Positions 1 to 5,745 of a DNA stretch of 6,178 bases are shown here, piece after piece. The stretch covers positions 1 to 6,178 of the forward strand of contig JAKAAS010000123.1 of assembly GCA_021802225.1 (NCBI GenBank), written 5' to 3'. Within the stretch, counting starts at the first letter, position 1; every line of letters starts with the position of its first letter. Below the pieces are notes generated by a model. The model ran no database searches and was not told the origin of the DNA. It saw nothing but the letters and a program-made list of their open reading frames with translations. Source of the DNA: Bacillota bacterium. Its GTDB lineage: Bacteria > Bacillota_E > Sulfobacillia > Sulfobacillales > Sulfobacillaceae. A program made the translations under genes and the position numbers.

Positions 1-752
1 AATAAGGGCGGGCCTTCAGCTAGCATGGAAAAAAATGCGAGGTCAGCAGATGTGATTTTATAAAGCCAAAATTGGCTGGGGCCGGGACCGAGTCCGCCTG
101 CGGAGATTTGCGCCAGAGACGGGGTGATGGCCATAACAGACGCCGCGTGTACATGGCCGCAGCCGTACAGCCGCACCTGCGGCGCGGACTTCAAGATGCG
201 CCGAAATTCCGGCAGGGTCCCGGGAATATACTGTGTCCAACCAAATGCAGACAGGACGCCTTGCGTCCGCACAGTGCGCAAGGGGTAATGGCCAAACACC
301 AGAACGGGCCCTGGCGCAGCGGCGAGAGCGGACTGCAAGCTCCTTAACGCTCCGTCTGGATCGCCTTCCCTGAGGGCTAAACCTATGACGGAGACAGGGC
401 CCATGGTCCGGGCCACGGCTGGAGACTGCGAGAAGACCTGGCAAAACCTAGTGTGTTTCCACGGGACATTTTCATAGCATTCGTCGGCGGAAGGAGACAA
501 GTCGTGATTGCCGGGAATCACTAGATAGTCTACCCCAATGCTGTCTAGGAACTCGCGTGCCTGGTAGAGATGCTCGATATGGCAACTGCCATGGGTTGTC
601 AGGTCTCCTGTCACGACCACTAAATCGGGATGCAAGCGCCGCAGTGCATGCGCCATGGCCTGCCAGCCCTGAGTAGACATCTGGCGGTTTGGCCCGAGTC
701 CGTCGATGTGGAGGTCGGATATATGAATAATAGTCGTCTCATCAGAAATCAT
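1..752 (-). CDS. Calcineurin-like metallophosphoesterase, CpdA/class III phosphodiesterase-like; 3' end cut by window edge
   Basis: A reading frame of 250 codons runs from an ATG at 752 down to the left edge with no stop, so the C-terminus is missing. All metallophosphoesterase motifs are present in order: SDLH (Asp13, His15), VTGDL (Asp50), PGNHD (Asn82, His83), FGHYP (His155) and GCGHVHA (His200, His202). These are the ligands of a two-metal centre that hydrolyses phosphomono- or phosphodiesters. There is no signal peptide or membrane segment, so it should be cytoplasmic. The usual length of CpdA/Icc-type enzymes is about 250-280 residues, so little is lost. An AAGGA sequence (plus-strand 765-769) lies 12 bases before the ATG, rather far for a ribosome site, but no better start is visible. 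It is transcribed away from the sugar-acid operon. Substrate unknown; cyclic-nucleotide phosphodiesterase is only one option. The fold assignment is secure. Confidence 0.9.
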   Translation of the reverse strand, partial: MISDETTIIHISDLHIDGLGPNRQMSTQGWQAMAHALRRLHPDLVVVTGDLTTHGSCHIEHLYQAREFLDSIGVDYLVIPGNHDLSPSADECYENVPWKHTRFCQVFSQSPAVARTMGPVSVIGLALREGDPDGALRSLQSALAAAPGPVLVFGHYPLRTVRTQGVLSAFGWTQYIPGTLPEFRRILKSAPQVRLYGCGHVHAASVMAITPSLAQISAGGLGPGPSQFWLYKITSADLAFFSMLAEGPPL

Positions 753-857
753 GGCCGTTTCACATCCTTGGAGAGGATCAGAATTCAAGTGTCCAAGAGT
801 GAACAGCCTTAAGCATGGCATACGGAAATGATGCCCCGATGATCATCTGGTTACGGC

Positions 858-869
858 CACATTAATGTG
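858..869. repeat. Perfect 12-bp palindrome in the divergent control region
   Basis: CACATTAATGTG reads identically on both strands. It lies between the metallophosphoesterase start (752) and the lacI-type promoter (940), so it could bind a dimeric regulator acting on either gene. With no loop it cannot form a stable RNA hairpin. No particular regulator is recognised. Confidence 0.45.
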
Positions 870-892
870 AGGTTTCCCATGGGCTAACGCCC

Positions 893-921
893 AGGAATAT
901 CCTCCAAATTCATATATTCCT
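893..921. repeat. 8-bp inverted repeat overlapping the -35 region of the operon promoter
   Basis: AGGAATAT (893-900) and ATATTCCT (914-921) are exact inverted copies separated by 13 bases. The right arm covers the place where the -35 element of the promoter at 940-945 should be, and that hexamer (917-922, TTCCTT) is a poor match to TTGACA. This could be an activator or repressor site; chance cannot be excluded in this AT-richer stretch. Confidence 0.4.
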
Positions 922-945
922 TTTTAGCAGAATTGAATGTATAAT
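917..945 (+). promoter_or_regulatory. Promoter of the LacI regulator / transporter / dehydrogenase operon
   Basis: A perfect TATAAT -10 box is at 940-945, 41 bases before the regulator's start codon. The hexamer 17 bases upstream (917-922, TTCCTT) is a weak -35. Transcription would start near 952, inside the operator at 945-958, so the arrangement is well suited to autorepression. The weak -35 may mean that the promoter needs help from an activator. Confidence 0.6.
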
Positions 946-958
946 GAAATCGGTTTCG
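945..958. promoter_or_regulatory. LacI-family operator, PtxS-like
   Basis: TGAAATCGGTTTCG is a near-perfect dyad around a central CG, the form expected of LacI-family operators (TGnAAnCGnTTnCA, one mismatch). It matches the published Pseudomonas PtxS site TGAAACCGGTTTCA at 12 of 14 positions. It overlaps the last base of the -10 box and covers the predicted start of transcription of the gene for a LacI-family protein, so binding should block the operon. A CcpA cre site is an alternative, but the T at position 6 departs from the cre consensus. Confidence 0.7.
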
Positions 959-971
959 GATATCGGTTTCG
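958..971. promoter_or_regulatory. Second, weaker LacI-type half-operator
   Basis: The decamer ATCGGTTTCG at 949-958 is repeated exactly at 962-971, 13 bases further on. In this second copy the right half (CGGTTTCG) is kept but the left half is degenerate, so it looks like an auxiliary half-site next to the main operator, just before the Shine-Dalgarno sequence. Confidence 0.45.
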
Positions 972-975
972 TTCC

Positions 976-981
976 AGGAGG
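976..981 (+). promoter_or_regulatory. Ribosome binding site fixing the regulator start at 987
   Basis: AGGAGG at 976-981 is five bases from the ATG at 987. An in-frame GTG at 981 overlaps this element and so cannot be served by it, which favours the ATG two codons later. Confidence 0.8.
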
Positions 982-986
982 TGCGC

Positions 987-2006
987 ATGAAATCCAAAGG
1001 CATCACCATTGCAGACGTCGCGCTCAAGGCAGAAGTGTCTCCGGCTAGCGTGTCGCGCTACCTCAACGGCGTCGAGGGGAACCTGGCTCCGCAGACCGCG
1101 GAGCGCATTGCCCGGGTCATTGAAGAGCTGGATTACCGTCCGAATGCCTGGGCGCGCTCGTTAAAAACGCGCAAGAGCGGGCTTGTGGCAGCGGTCGTTG
1201 CAGATCTGACCAATGCTTACGTGCCGGCAGTCCTGGATGGGATGGAAACCCAGATCAACCAGGCGGGGTACAGTCTGATGATTGGCAATACGCAAAATGA
1301 CTCCCATCTGGAAAGCTTGCTGATTGAGCGCCTGCTGAATCAGCGTGTCGAAGGCATTCTGATTCAGCCCAGTTCAATGCGGGTCACGCCGGCATTGACG
1401 GCGGTTTTAAACCGCCAGGTGCCGGTTGTTCTGGTTGACAGGCTGCTCTCCGGGGTTTCTGAGCTGGACCGGGTGGGACTGGACAACTACGGGGCTGTGG
1501 ATACGGCCTTGGACCATCTTTTTGCTCAAGGCTACCGCGACCTGCTATACGTTACCGAAGCTGTCGAAGATGTGAGCTCGCGCTGGGAACGCAAGAAAGC
1601 GGTGGAGCAGAGTACGCTGCCATGGCGGGACGTGCGCATCTTCATTCGCGAGAGTGCCGAACCTGCCGGTTTGATTGGGACTCTGCACCGCGTGCGCGAG
1701 AACCGCGATGGTATTCCGGCAGCTGTGCTGTGCGGCAACAGCGTCGCGGCCCTGCTGGCGGTTCAGGCTATCACGCAAGCGGGATACAGCGTGCCCGGGG
1801 ACTTCGGGTTGATGACCATTGACGATCCGCCGTGGGCGCCGTTTGTCTTGGGTGGCATCAGCGCCGTTGAACAGCCCACGATTGAATTGGGGCGGCAGGC
1901 TGCCCAGCGTCTATTGCAGAGAATCGCCAATCCTGAAGCACACGCGCCAGTCCACAGCCGGTTACCGGGAGTATTGAAAGCGCGCCATTCTACGCAACGA
2001 TCCTAA
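987..2006 (+). CDS. LacI-family transcriptional repressor, PtxS-like local regulator
   Basis: A 339-residue protein, the normal length for the family. Residues 7-28 form the LacI helix-turn-helix (TIADVA, then SPASVSRYLNG), followed by the hinge segment RPNAWARSLKTRKS (51-64) that binds the minor groove. Residues 65-335 are a periplasmic-binding-protein-like ligand domain: VVADLTNAYVP (70-80), VEGILIQPSS (121-130), VPVVLVDR (145-152), VGLDNYGAV (163-171) and the late LMTIDDPPWAPF segment (275-286). It is the first gene of the operon, 38 bases before the transporter, and a LacI-type operator lies over its own promoter, so it most likely represses itself and the two genes behind it until an inducer binds. 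The PtxS-like operator and the KguT-like neighbour suggest 2-ketogluconate or a related sugar acid as ligand, which is an inference. LacI-family membership is certain. Confidence 0.92.
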   Translation: MKSKGITIADVALKAEVSPASVSRYLNGVEGNLAPQTAERIARVIEELDYRPNAWARSLKTRKSGLVAAVVADLTNAYVPAVLDGMETQINQAGYSLMIGNTQNDSHLESLLIERLLNQRVEGILIQPSSMRVTPALTAVLNRQVPVVLVDRLLSGVSELDRVGLDNYGAVDTALDHLFAQGYRDLLYVTEAVEDVSSRWERKKAVEQSTLPWRDVRIFIRESAEPAGLIGTLHRVRENRDGIPAAVLCGNSVAALLAVQAITQAGYSVPGDFGLMTIDDPPWAPFVLGGISAVEQPTIELGRQAAQRLLQRIANPEAHAPVHSRLPGVLKARHSTQRS

Positions 2007-2029
2007 GGTCGCACACGATAGGCTTAAGA

Positions 2030-2035
2030 GAGGAG
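2030..2035 (+). promoter_or_regulatory. Ribosome binding site of the transporter gene
   Basis: GAGGAG lies nine bases before the ATG at 2045. An in-frame TTG directly before that ATG (2042) would have six-base spacing, so the true start could be one codon earlier; ATG is preferred by codon strength. Confidence 0.6.
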
Positions 2036-2044
2036 TGAGCTTTG

Positions 2045-3334
2045 ATGAATTCCACAGGAGCCCGCCAGCGGTGGGCACGGCTTATCCCAATCGTCTTCAT
2101 TGTATACAGTCTGGCGTATGTAGACCGCGCAAATTTTGGATTCGGCGCGGCGGCGGGGTTGTCGAAAACACTGCATATCACGGCAGGCACCACTGCGCTG
2201 CTTGGAGCCATGTTCTTTCTCGGGTACTTTCTATTTCAGATTCCCGGCGCCCATTATGCTGAAACGAAGAGCGCCAAGCGGATTATTTTTTGGGGAATGA
2301 TTTTCTGGGGAATTCTCGCGTCCCTCACCGGATTGCTTCCCAACATCACCCTGCTGATTATTGACCGCCTCCTGCTGGGCGCGGTCGAGAGTGTGCTGTT
2401 TCCTGCGCTGCTGGTCTTCAACACTCACTGGTTTTTAAAACCCGAACGCGCACGGGCCAATACCTTTCTCATTCTCGGAAATCCGGTTACGGTGCTGTGG
2501 ATGTCGGTGGTATCGGGATTTTTGATTGGAGCCATCGGATGGCAAGCCATGTTTGTGCTGGAAGGGATTCCCTCAATTATCATGGCCTTTGTGTGGTGGG
2601 GTCTGATTCAGGACCGGCCTCAGGATGTCGGCTGGCTCAGTGAGGCGCAAAAGAAGGAGTTCGGCCAGGAACTGGCCGGGGAGCAAAAGGAGTTTGCCAA
2701 ACCCCAGCAGTTTTGGACGGCCCTGAAGTCGCGCGATGTTTTGCTGCTGGCCGGCCAGTATTTCTTGTGGAGCGCAGGAATTTACGGTTTCATTCTTTGG
2801 CTGCCTTCGATAGTGAAAGCGGCTTCCGGACTGGGCATTGGCATGACCGGACTGATTAGCGCCCTGCCGTATCTGCTGGCGATTGTGCTGATGATCGGAG
2901 CATCCTATTTTGCTGACAAGAGTCTCAACCGCAAAATCTTTGTATGGCCATTTCTCATTATCGGCAGCATTGCGATGTATGCGTCCTTTGCCATTGGCGT
3001 GCATAACTTCGTTCTGGCGATGCTTCTGCTGGTGATTGCGGGGGGATGCATGTATGCTCCGTACGGTCCGTATTTTGCGATTATTCCCGATATCATTCCC
3101 CGCAGCGCTTCGGGAGAATCTATGGCTATGATTAACAGCATGGGGGCTTTGGGGTCGTTTGTCGGGGTCTACTTTGTTGGCTACCTGGCGGCCGTGACCG
3201 GAAAACCCAACGACGGATTTCTCTTTATGTCTTTGTGTCTGATTGTCTCCGCCATTCTCACCATGCTGGTAAGAAGTCACCGGGAGCCGGCAGCCAGCGC
3301 GCCCCGTGAGTCTGGGAAAGTCCGACTGTCATAG
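2045..3334 (+). CDS. kguT: MFS sugar-acid transporter (anion:cation symporter family), KguT-like 2-ketogluconate importer
   Basis: A 429-residue hydrophobic protein with about twelve predicted membrane helices and a longer hydrophilic loop near residues 190-230 between the two halves. Helix 1 carries the anion:cation symporter signature YVDRANFGF (25-33), with the Asp27/Arg28 pair typical of proton-coupled sugar-acid carriers. It also has FFLGYFLFQIPG (57-68), the short cytoplasmic loop ETKSAKR (73-79) in place of the usual GxxxDRxGRR motif, ANTFLILGNPV (138-148), CMYAPYGPYFAI (335-346) and AMINSMGALGS (361-371). These stretches agree with what I recall of KguT, the 2-ketogluconate permease; other family members move tartrate, galactonate or hexuronates. 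It sits in the inner membrane and would import a sugar-acid anion with protons. Position between a LacI regulator and a 2-hydroxyacid dehydrogenase supports a 2-keto sugar acid. Fold certain, substrate moderately likely. Confidence 0.85.
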   Translation: MNSTGARQRWARLIPIVFIVYSLAYVDRANFGFGAAAGLSKTLHITAGTTALLGAMFFLGYFLFQIPGAHYAETKSAKRIIFWGMIFWGILASLTGLLPNITLLIIDRLLLGAVESVLFPALLVFNTHWFLKPERARANTFLILGNPVTVLWMSVVSGFLIGAIGWQAMFVLEGIPSIIMAFVWWGLIQDRPQDVGWLSEAQKKEFGQELAGEQKEFAKPQQFWTALKSRDVLLLAGQYFLWSAGIYGFILWLPSIVKAASGLGIGMTGLISALPYLLAIVLMIGASYFADKSLNRKIFVWPFLIIGSIAMYASFAIGVHNFVLAMLLLVIAGGCMYAPYGPYFAIIPDIIPRSASGESMAMINSMGALGSFVGVYFVGYLAAVTGKPNDGFLFMSLCLIVSAILTMLVRSHREPAASAPRESGKVRLS

Positions 3335-3340
3335 ACCCGT

Positions 3341-3346
3341 TATAAT
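3341..3346 (+). promoter_or_regulatory. Possible internal promoter (-10 box) before the dehydrogenase
   Basis: A perfect TATAAT lies six bases after the transporter stop codon. No good -35 hexamer or TGn extension is seen, so activity is uncertain. If used, transcription would begin around 3353, at the first base of the strong hairpin at 3354-3382, giving a dehydrogenase mRNA with a capped-off 5' end. Confidence 0.35.
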
Positions 3347-3353
3347 CTGGTTA

Positions 3354-3382
3354 GGCCCGTGCAGGCGAAAGCTGCACGGGCC
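3354..3382 (+). other. Strong hairpin in the transporter-dehydrogenase gap
   Basis: GGCCCGTGCAG (3354-3364) pairs perfectly with CTGCACGGGCC (3372-3382), an 11-bp GC-rich stem around a seven-base loop GCGAAAG. It is followed by CAAGAGGAGG rather than a run of T, so it is not a standard intrinsic terminator. It ends three bases before the ribosome site of the dehydrogenase. It may stabilise or process the mRNA and set the ratio of transporter to dehydrogenase. Confidence 0.7.
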
Positions 3383-3385
3383 AAG

Positions 3386-3391
3386 AGGAGG
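3386..3391 (+). promoter_or_regulatory. Ribosome binding site fixing the dehydrogenase start at 3396
   Basis: AGGAGG is four bases before the ATG at 3396. The frame stays open upstream to 3306, but that extension would overlap the transporter gene, lacks its own ribosome site and would run through the hairpin. Confidence 0.75.
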
Positions 3392-3395
3392 CATC

Positions 3396-4352
3396 ATGGT
3401 TCAAGAATATGCGTGTCAGGCGGTTGCGCCATTGGTGGGGTGGGAACAGCTGCCTGCCCCACAAGAGAAATGGTCATTTGGCATTCCTGATTCGGAGCAG
3501 AGCCAACATCTCCACGGGCTCATCACTAAACCGGAATATCCCTTAGGACGGGAACAATTGGAGTCGATGCCGGCCTTGATGGTCGTATCGTCATATGGTA
3601 CGGGCTATGATTACATTGATGTGGAAGCCGCATCGGACCTCGGGATCTTGGTCACTCATACCCCGGAGGCCGTGGTGGATGCGACGGCTGAACTGGGACT
3701 GACGATGGTTTTGGCCCTGCTCCGGCACGTGGTGCCGCACACGGTGGCTATGCGCCAGCAAAACCGCGAGGGCGAAGCCAACCCGGTATTTGCCAGCCCT
3801 TCCATGGCGCATGATATTCATGGCCAGAAGGTGGGACTGGTGGGCTATGGGCGGGTGGGCAAGCGCTTGGCGGACCTGCTCCGGCTGGTGGGCTTTGAAG
3901 TTTTCTATACGCGCCCGCATGGCCCCGTGCCTGGCCACGGCGGGTTTACCTCACTTGACGGGCTGCTCGCGGTATCCGACTTCATTGTGGTAATGACTCC
4001 GCTGAGCCCCTCCACGCGTCATTTGATTGGCAGGGAGGCTCTGGCGCAGTGCAAGCCGACGGCATCGCTCATTAACATCAGCCGGGGTCCCTGTGTGGAC
4101 GAGGCCGCCCTCATAGAAGCCCTCTTGGGGGGGAAGATTGCTGCCGCAGCTTTGGATGTCTTCGAGTATGAACCGCGGATTTCTCAGGAGCTTATAGCGA
4201 TGCCCCAGGTGATCTTATCCCCCCATGTCGGCACGACGACGTGGGAGACCCGGATGCGAATGACGCAAGATGCGGTGGGCAACATCGCCGAGGCTCTGAG
4301 AGGGCACGCGGTCAATGCGGTCAATGAACCGGAGTGGCGGCGCCGCCCGTAA
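3396..4352 (+). CDS. D-isomer-specific 2-hydroxyacid dehydrogenase, KguD/GhrB-like 2-keto acid reductase
   Basis: A 318-residue enzyme, the usual length for the family. The substrate-binding part includes MVVSSYGTGYDYIDV (62-76) and TPEAVVDATAELGL (89-102). The Rossmann domain carries the nucleotide motif GYGRVG (150-155). The catalytic triad is Arg230 (in NISRGP), Glu259 (in DVFEYEP) and His277 (in LSPHVGT), at the normal spacing. At the end of the second Rossmann strand the sequence is YTRPH (171-175) instead of the Asp of NAD-specific members, which suggests a preference for NADPH, as in glyoxylate/hydroxypyruvate/2-ketogluconate reductases. It should reduce a 2-keto acid to the 2-hydroxy acid in the cytosol. 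It is last in the operon, 61 bases after the transporter, with a terminator 17 bases beyond its stop. By context the substrate is probably 2-ketogluconate or a relative; glyoxylate or hydroxypyruvate remain possible. Catalytic class secure, substrate inferred. Confidence 0.9.
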   Translation: MVQEYACQAVAPLVGWEQLPAPQEKWSFGIPDSEQSQHLHGLITKPEYPLGREQLESMPALMVVSSYGTGYDYIDVEAASDLGILVTHTPEAVVDATAELGLTMVLALLRHVVPHTVAMRQQNREGEANPVFASPSMAHDIHGQKVGLVGYGRVGKRLADLLRLVGFEVFYTRPHGPVPGHGGFTSLDGLLAVSDFIVVMTPLSPSTRHLIGREALAQCKPTASLINISRGPCVDEAALIEALLGGKIAAAALDVFEYEPRISQELIAMPQVILSPHVGTTTWETRMRMTQDAVGNIAEALRGHAVNAVNEPEWRRRP

Positions 4353-4369
4353 TCCGAGGGCCGTGGGAG

Positions 4370-4407
4370 GGGGAATGGAGAGACAAAAAGTCTCTCCATT
4401 CCCCTTT
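4370..4407 (+). terminator. Intrinsic terminator of the regulator-transporter-dehydrogenase operon
   Basis: GGGGAATGGAGAGAC (4370-4384) and GTCTCTCCATTCCCC (4390-4404) form a perfect 15-bp stem around an AAAAA loop, followed by TTTGCT. The stem is unusually long and the T-run short, so read-through is possible. It begins 17 bases after the dehydrogenase stop and separates the operon from the ATPase gene. Confidence 0.85.
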
Positions 4408-4491
4408 GCTATGAACAAGTCGGTGCCGGCAGTTGGAACTTTTTGGGGCAAATGCCTCTCTATCTTCTGTGGTTTGGCAAGCCCACTGAAG

Positions 4492-4497
4492 TACAAT
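4492..4497 (+). promoter_or_regulatory. Candidate -10 box for the ABC ATPase gene
   Basis: TACAAT matches the consensus at five of six bases and lies between the upstream terminator and the gene, 120 bases before the start codon. No convincing -35 lies 16-18 bases upstream (TTGGCA at 4474-4479 is only 12 bases away). A promoter must exist in 4408-4617 if the terminator is efficient; this is the best candidate seen. Confidence 0.3.
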
Positions 4498-4579
4498 GAA
4501 GGAACGGATGGCCGGTAGAAGTCATCATGCACGGAGAGCGGGTGCCGTGGGCTTCGGGGCAGGAAATGGGAATTCACAT

Positions 4580-4593
4580 TGAATGGCCATTCA
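4580..4593. promoter_or_regulatory. Perfect 14-bp palindrome, candidate operator before the ABC ATPase
   Basis: TGAATGGCCATTCA reads the same on both strands and ends 24 bases before the ATPase start codon. It has the size of a dimeric-repressor site (LacI, GntR or TetR type). Its central GC differs from the central CG of the operator at 945-958, so a different regulator is likely. It has no loop and is unlikely to act as an RNA hairpin. Confidence 0.5.
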
Positions 4594-4602
4594 GATATCA
4601 CC

Positions 4603-4610
4603 AAAAGGGG
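4603..4610 (+). promoter_or_regulatory. Ribosome binding site fixing the ATPase start at 4618
   Basis: AAAAGGGG lies seven bases before the ATG at 4618. The in-frame ATG at 4612 is only one base away from it and the in-frame TTG at 4579 lies upstream of it, so both are poor starts. Confidence 0.65.
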
Positions 4611-4617
4611 AATGAAT

Positions 4618-5715
4618 ATGGCTGGCGTGGTATTGCAGCACGTGACCAAACGGTACGGAACGGTGGAAGCGGTCCATGATGTCAATCTGGACATTCACGA
4701 CAAGGAATTTCTGGTGTTTTTAGGGCCATCCGGCTGCGGCAAGAGCACCATTTTGCGGATGATCGCCGGTCTTGAGGAGCTAACGTCCGGTGAGATTTTC
4801 ATCGGAGATGAAGACGTCACCCACAAGCCCCCTAAGGACCGCGACATTGCCATGGTGTTTCAAAACTATGCGTTGTACCCGCACATGACGGTCTATGAGA
4901 ACATGGCTTTTGGCCTGGAACTGCGAAAGAGCCCCAAAAAGGATATCGACCAGCATGTGCAGGCAGCCGCAGAGATTTTGGGTCTCGACCAGCTCCTCTC
5001 CCGTAAACCGAAAGAGCTGTCAGGTGGGCAGAGGCAGCGGGTGGCATTGGGGCGGGCCATTGTGCGCGAACCGAAAGTGTTCCTGATGGACGAGCCGCTC
5101 TCCAATCTTGATGCCAAGCTGCGGACACAAACCCGGGTCGAGCTAAAGAACTTGCATCAGAGGCTTGAGGCCACCATTATTTACGTCACACATGACCAGA
5201 CTGAAGCGATGACCATGGGGACCCGCATTGCGGTGATCCGCGAGGGTGTCGTGCAGCAGGTGGATACACCGGACAGGGTGTACAACAATCCGGCCAACCA
5301 GTTCGTAGCGACCTTCGTGGGCACCCCCGCAATGAACCTTATCAAAGGGACTGTGGTGGCTCATGGCGACCGGAGCGCGCTTCAAGTCGGCTCCCAGTCC
5401 TTCGAATTGCCCGACCGCATCCACGAGTCTCTCTCCCGCTTGAGCACGAACGCGCTGACCTTGGGACTGCGGCCCGAAGATATCTTTCTAGGCAAGGGAC
5501 TGGATAGCGAACCTGTGTTAAATGCGACAATCCAGGCTGTTGAATCGATGGGGAATGAGCACATTGTTTACCTCACCGTAGAAGGACAGTCAATGATTGC
5601 CCGCGCAGACAATGCCTGGAACGGTCGTGTGGGGGACACTATCGCCATGAAACTGAACGTGCAGCGGCTGTACGCTTTTGATCCTTCAACCGAACTTTCC
5701 CTCCTGCACGAGTAA
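4618..5715 (+). CDS. msmX: Carbohydrate ABC importer ATP-binding protein, MsmX/UgpC/MalK type (stand-alone)
   Basis: A 365-residue protein, full length for the family. The nucleotide-binding domain has Walker A GPSGCGKST (36-44), Q-loop FQNYALYPHMTVYEN (81-95, Gln82), signature LSGGQ (134-138), Walker B VFLMDEP (154-160, catalytic Glu159), D-loop SNLD (162-165) and switch His192 in THDQTEAMT. Residues from about 233 (FVGTPAMN) form the C-terminal OB/TOBE domain with GLRPEDIF (283-290), specific to carbohydrate-uptake (CUT1) ATPases. As a dimer on the inner face of the membrane it powers import of sugars or glycerol phosphate through partner permeases. None of those partners is here and terminators lie on both sides, so it probably serves several importers encoded elsewhere, as MsmX does in Bacillus. 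The symbol reflects that stand-alone arrangement; UgpC-like naming is equally possible. A 14-bp palindrome upstream may be its operator. Confidence 0.92.
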   Translation: MAGVVLQHVTKRYGTVEAVHDVNLDIHDKEFLVFLGPSGCGKSTILRMIAGLEELTSGEIFIGDEDVTHKPPKDRDIAMVFQNYALYPHMTVYENMAFGLELRKSPKKDIDQHVQAAAEILGLDQLLSRKPKELSGGQRQRVALGRAIVREPKVFLMDEPLSNLDAKLRTQTRVELKNLHQRLEATIIYVTHDQTEAMTMGTRIAVIREGVVQQVDTPDRVYNNPANQFVATFVGTPAMNLIKGTVVAHGDRSALQVGSQSFELPDRIHESLSRLSTNALTLGLRPEDIFLGKGLDSEPVLNATIQAVESMGNEHIVYLTVEGQSMIARADNAWNGRVGDTIAMKLNVQRLYAFDPSTELSLLHE

Positions 5716-5719
5716 AAGA

Positions 5720-5745
5720 AAAAGCCGCGGTTTTTCGCGGCTTTT
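5720..5745 (+). terminator. Intrinsic terminator of the ABC ATPase gene
   Basis: AAAAGCCGCG (5720-5729) pairs with CGCGGCTTTT (5736-5745) around the loop GTTTTT, giving six GC-rich pairs and four A-T pairs. The 3' T-run follows the GC stem and the left arm begins with A's, so it may also work on the other strand. It starts four bases after the ATPase stop codon. Confidence 0.85.

Noticed and set aside
880..893. Small stem TGGGC / GCCCA with loop TAAC upstream of the operon promoter.
   Set aside because: Five base pairs only, upstream of the predicted transcription start and without a T-run; neither a terminator nor a clear operator.
2573..3280. Minus-strand open frame of 235 codons opposite the transporter gene.
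   Set aside because: It mirrors a strongly supported membrane-protein gene, is rich in His, Asn and Gln as expected of an antisense shadow, and has no ribosome site.
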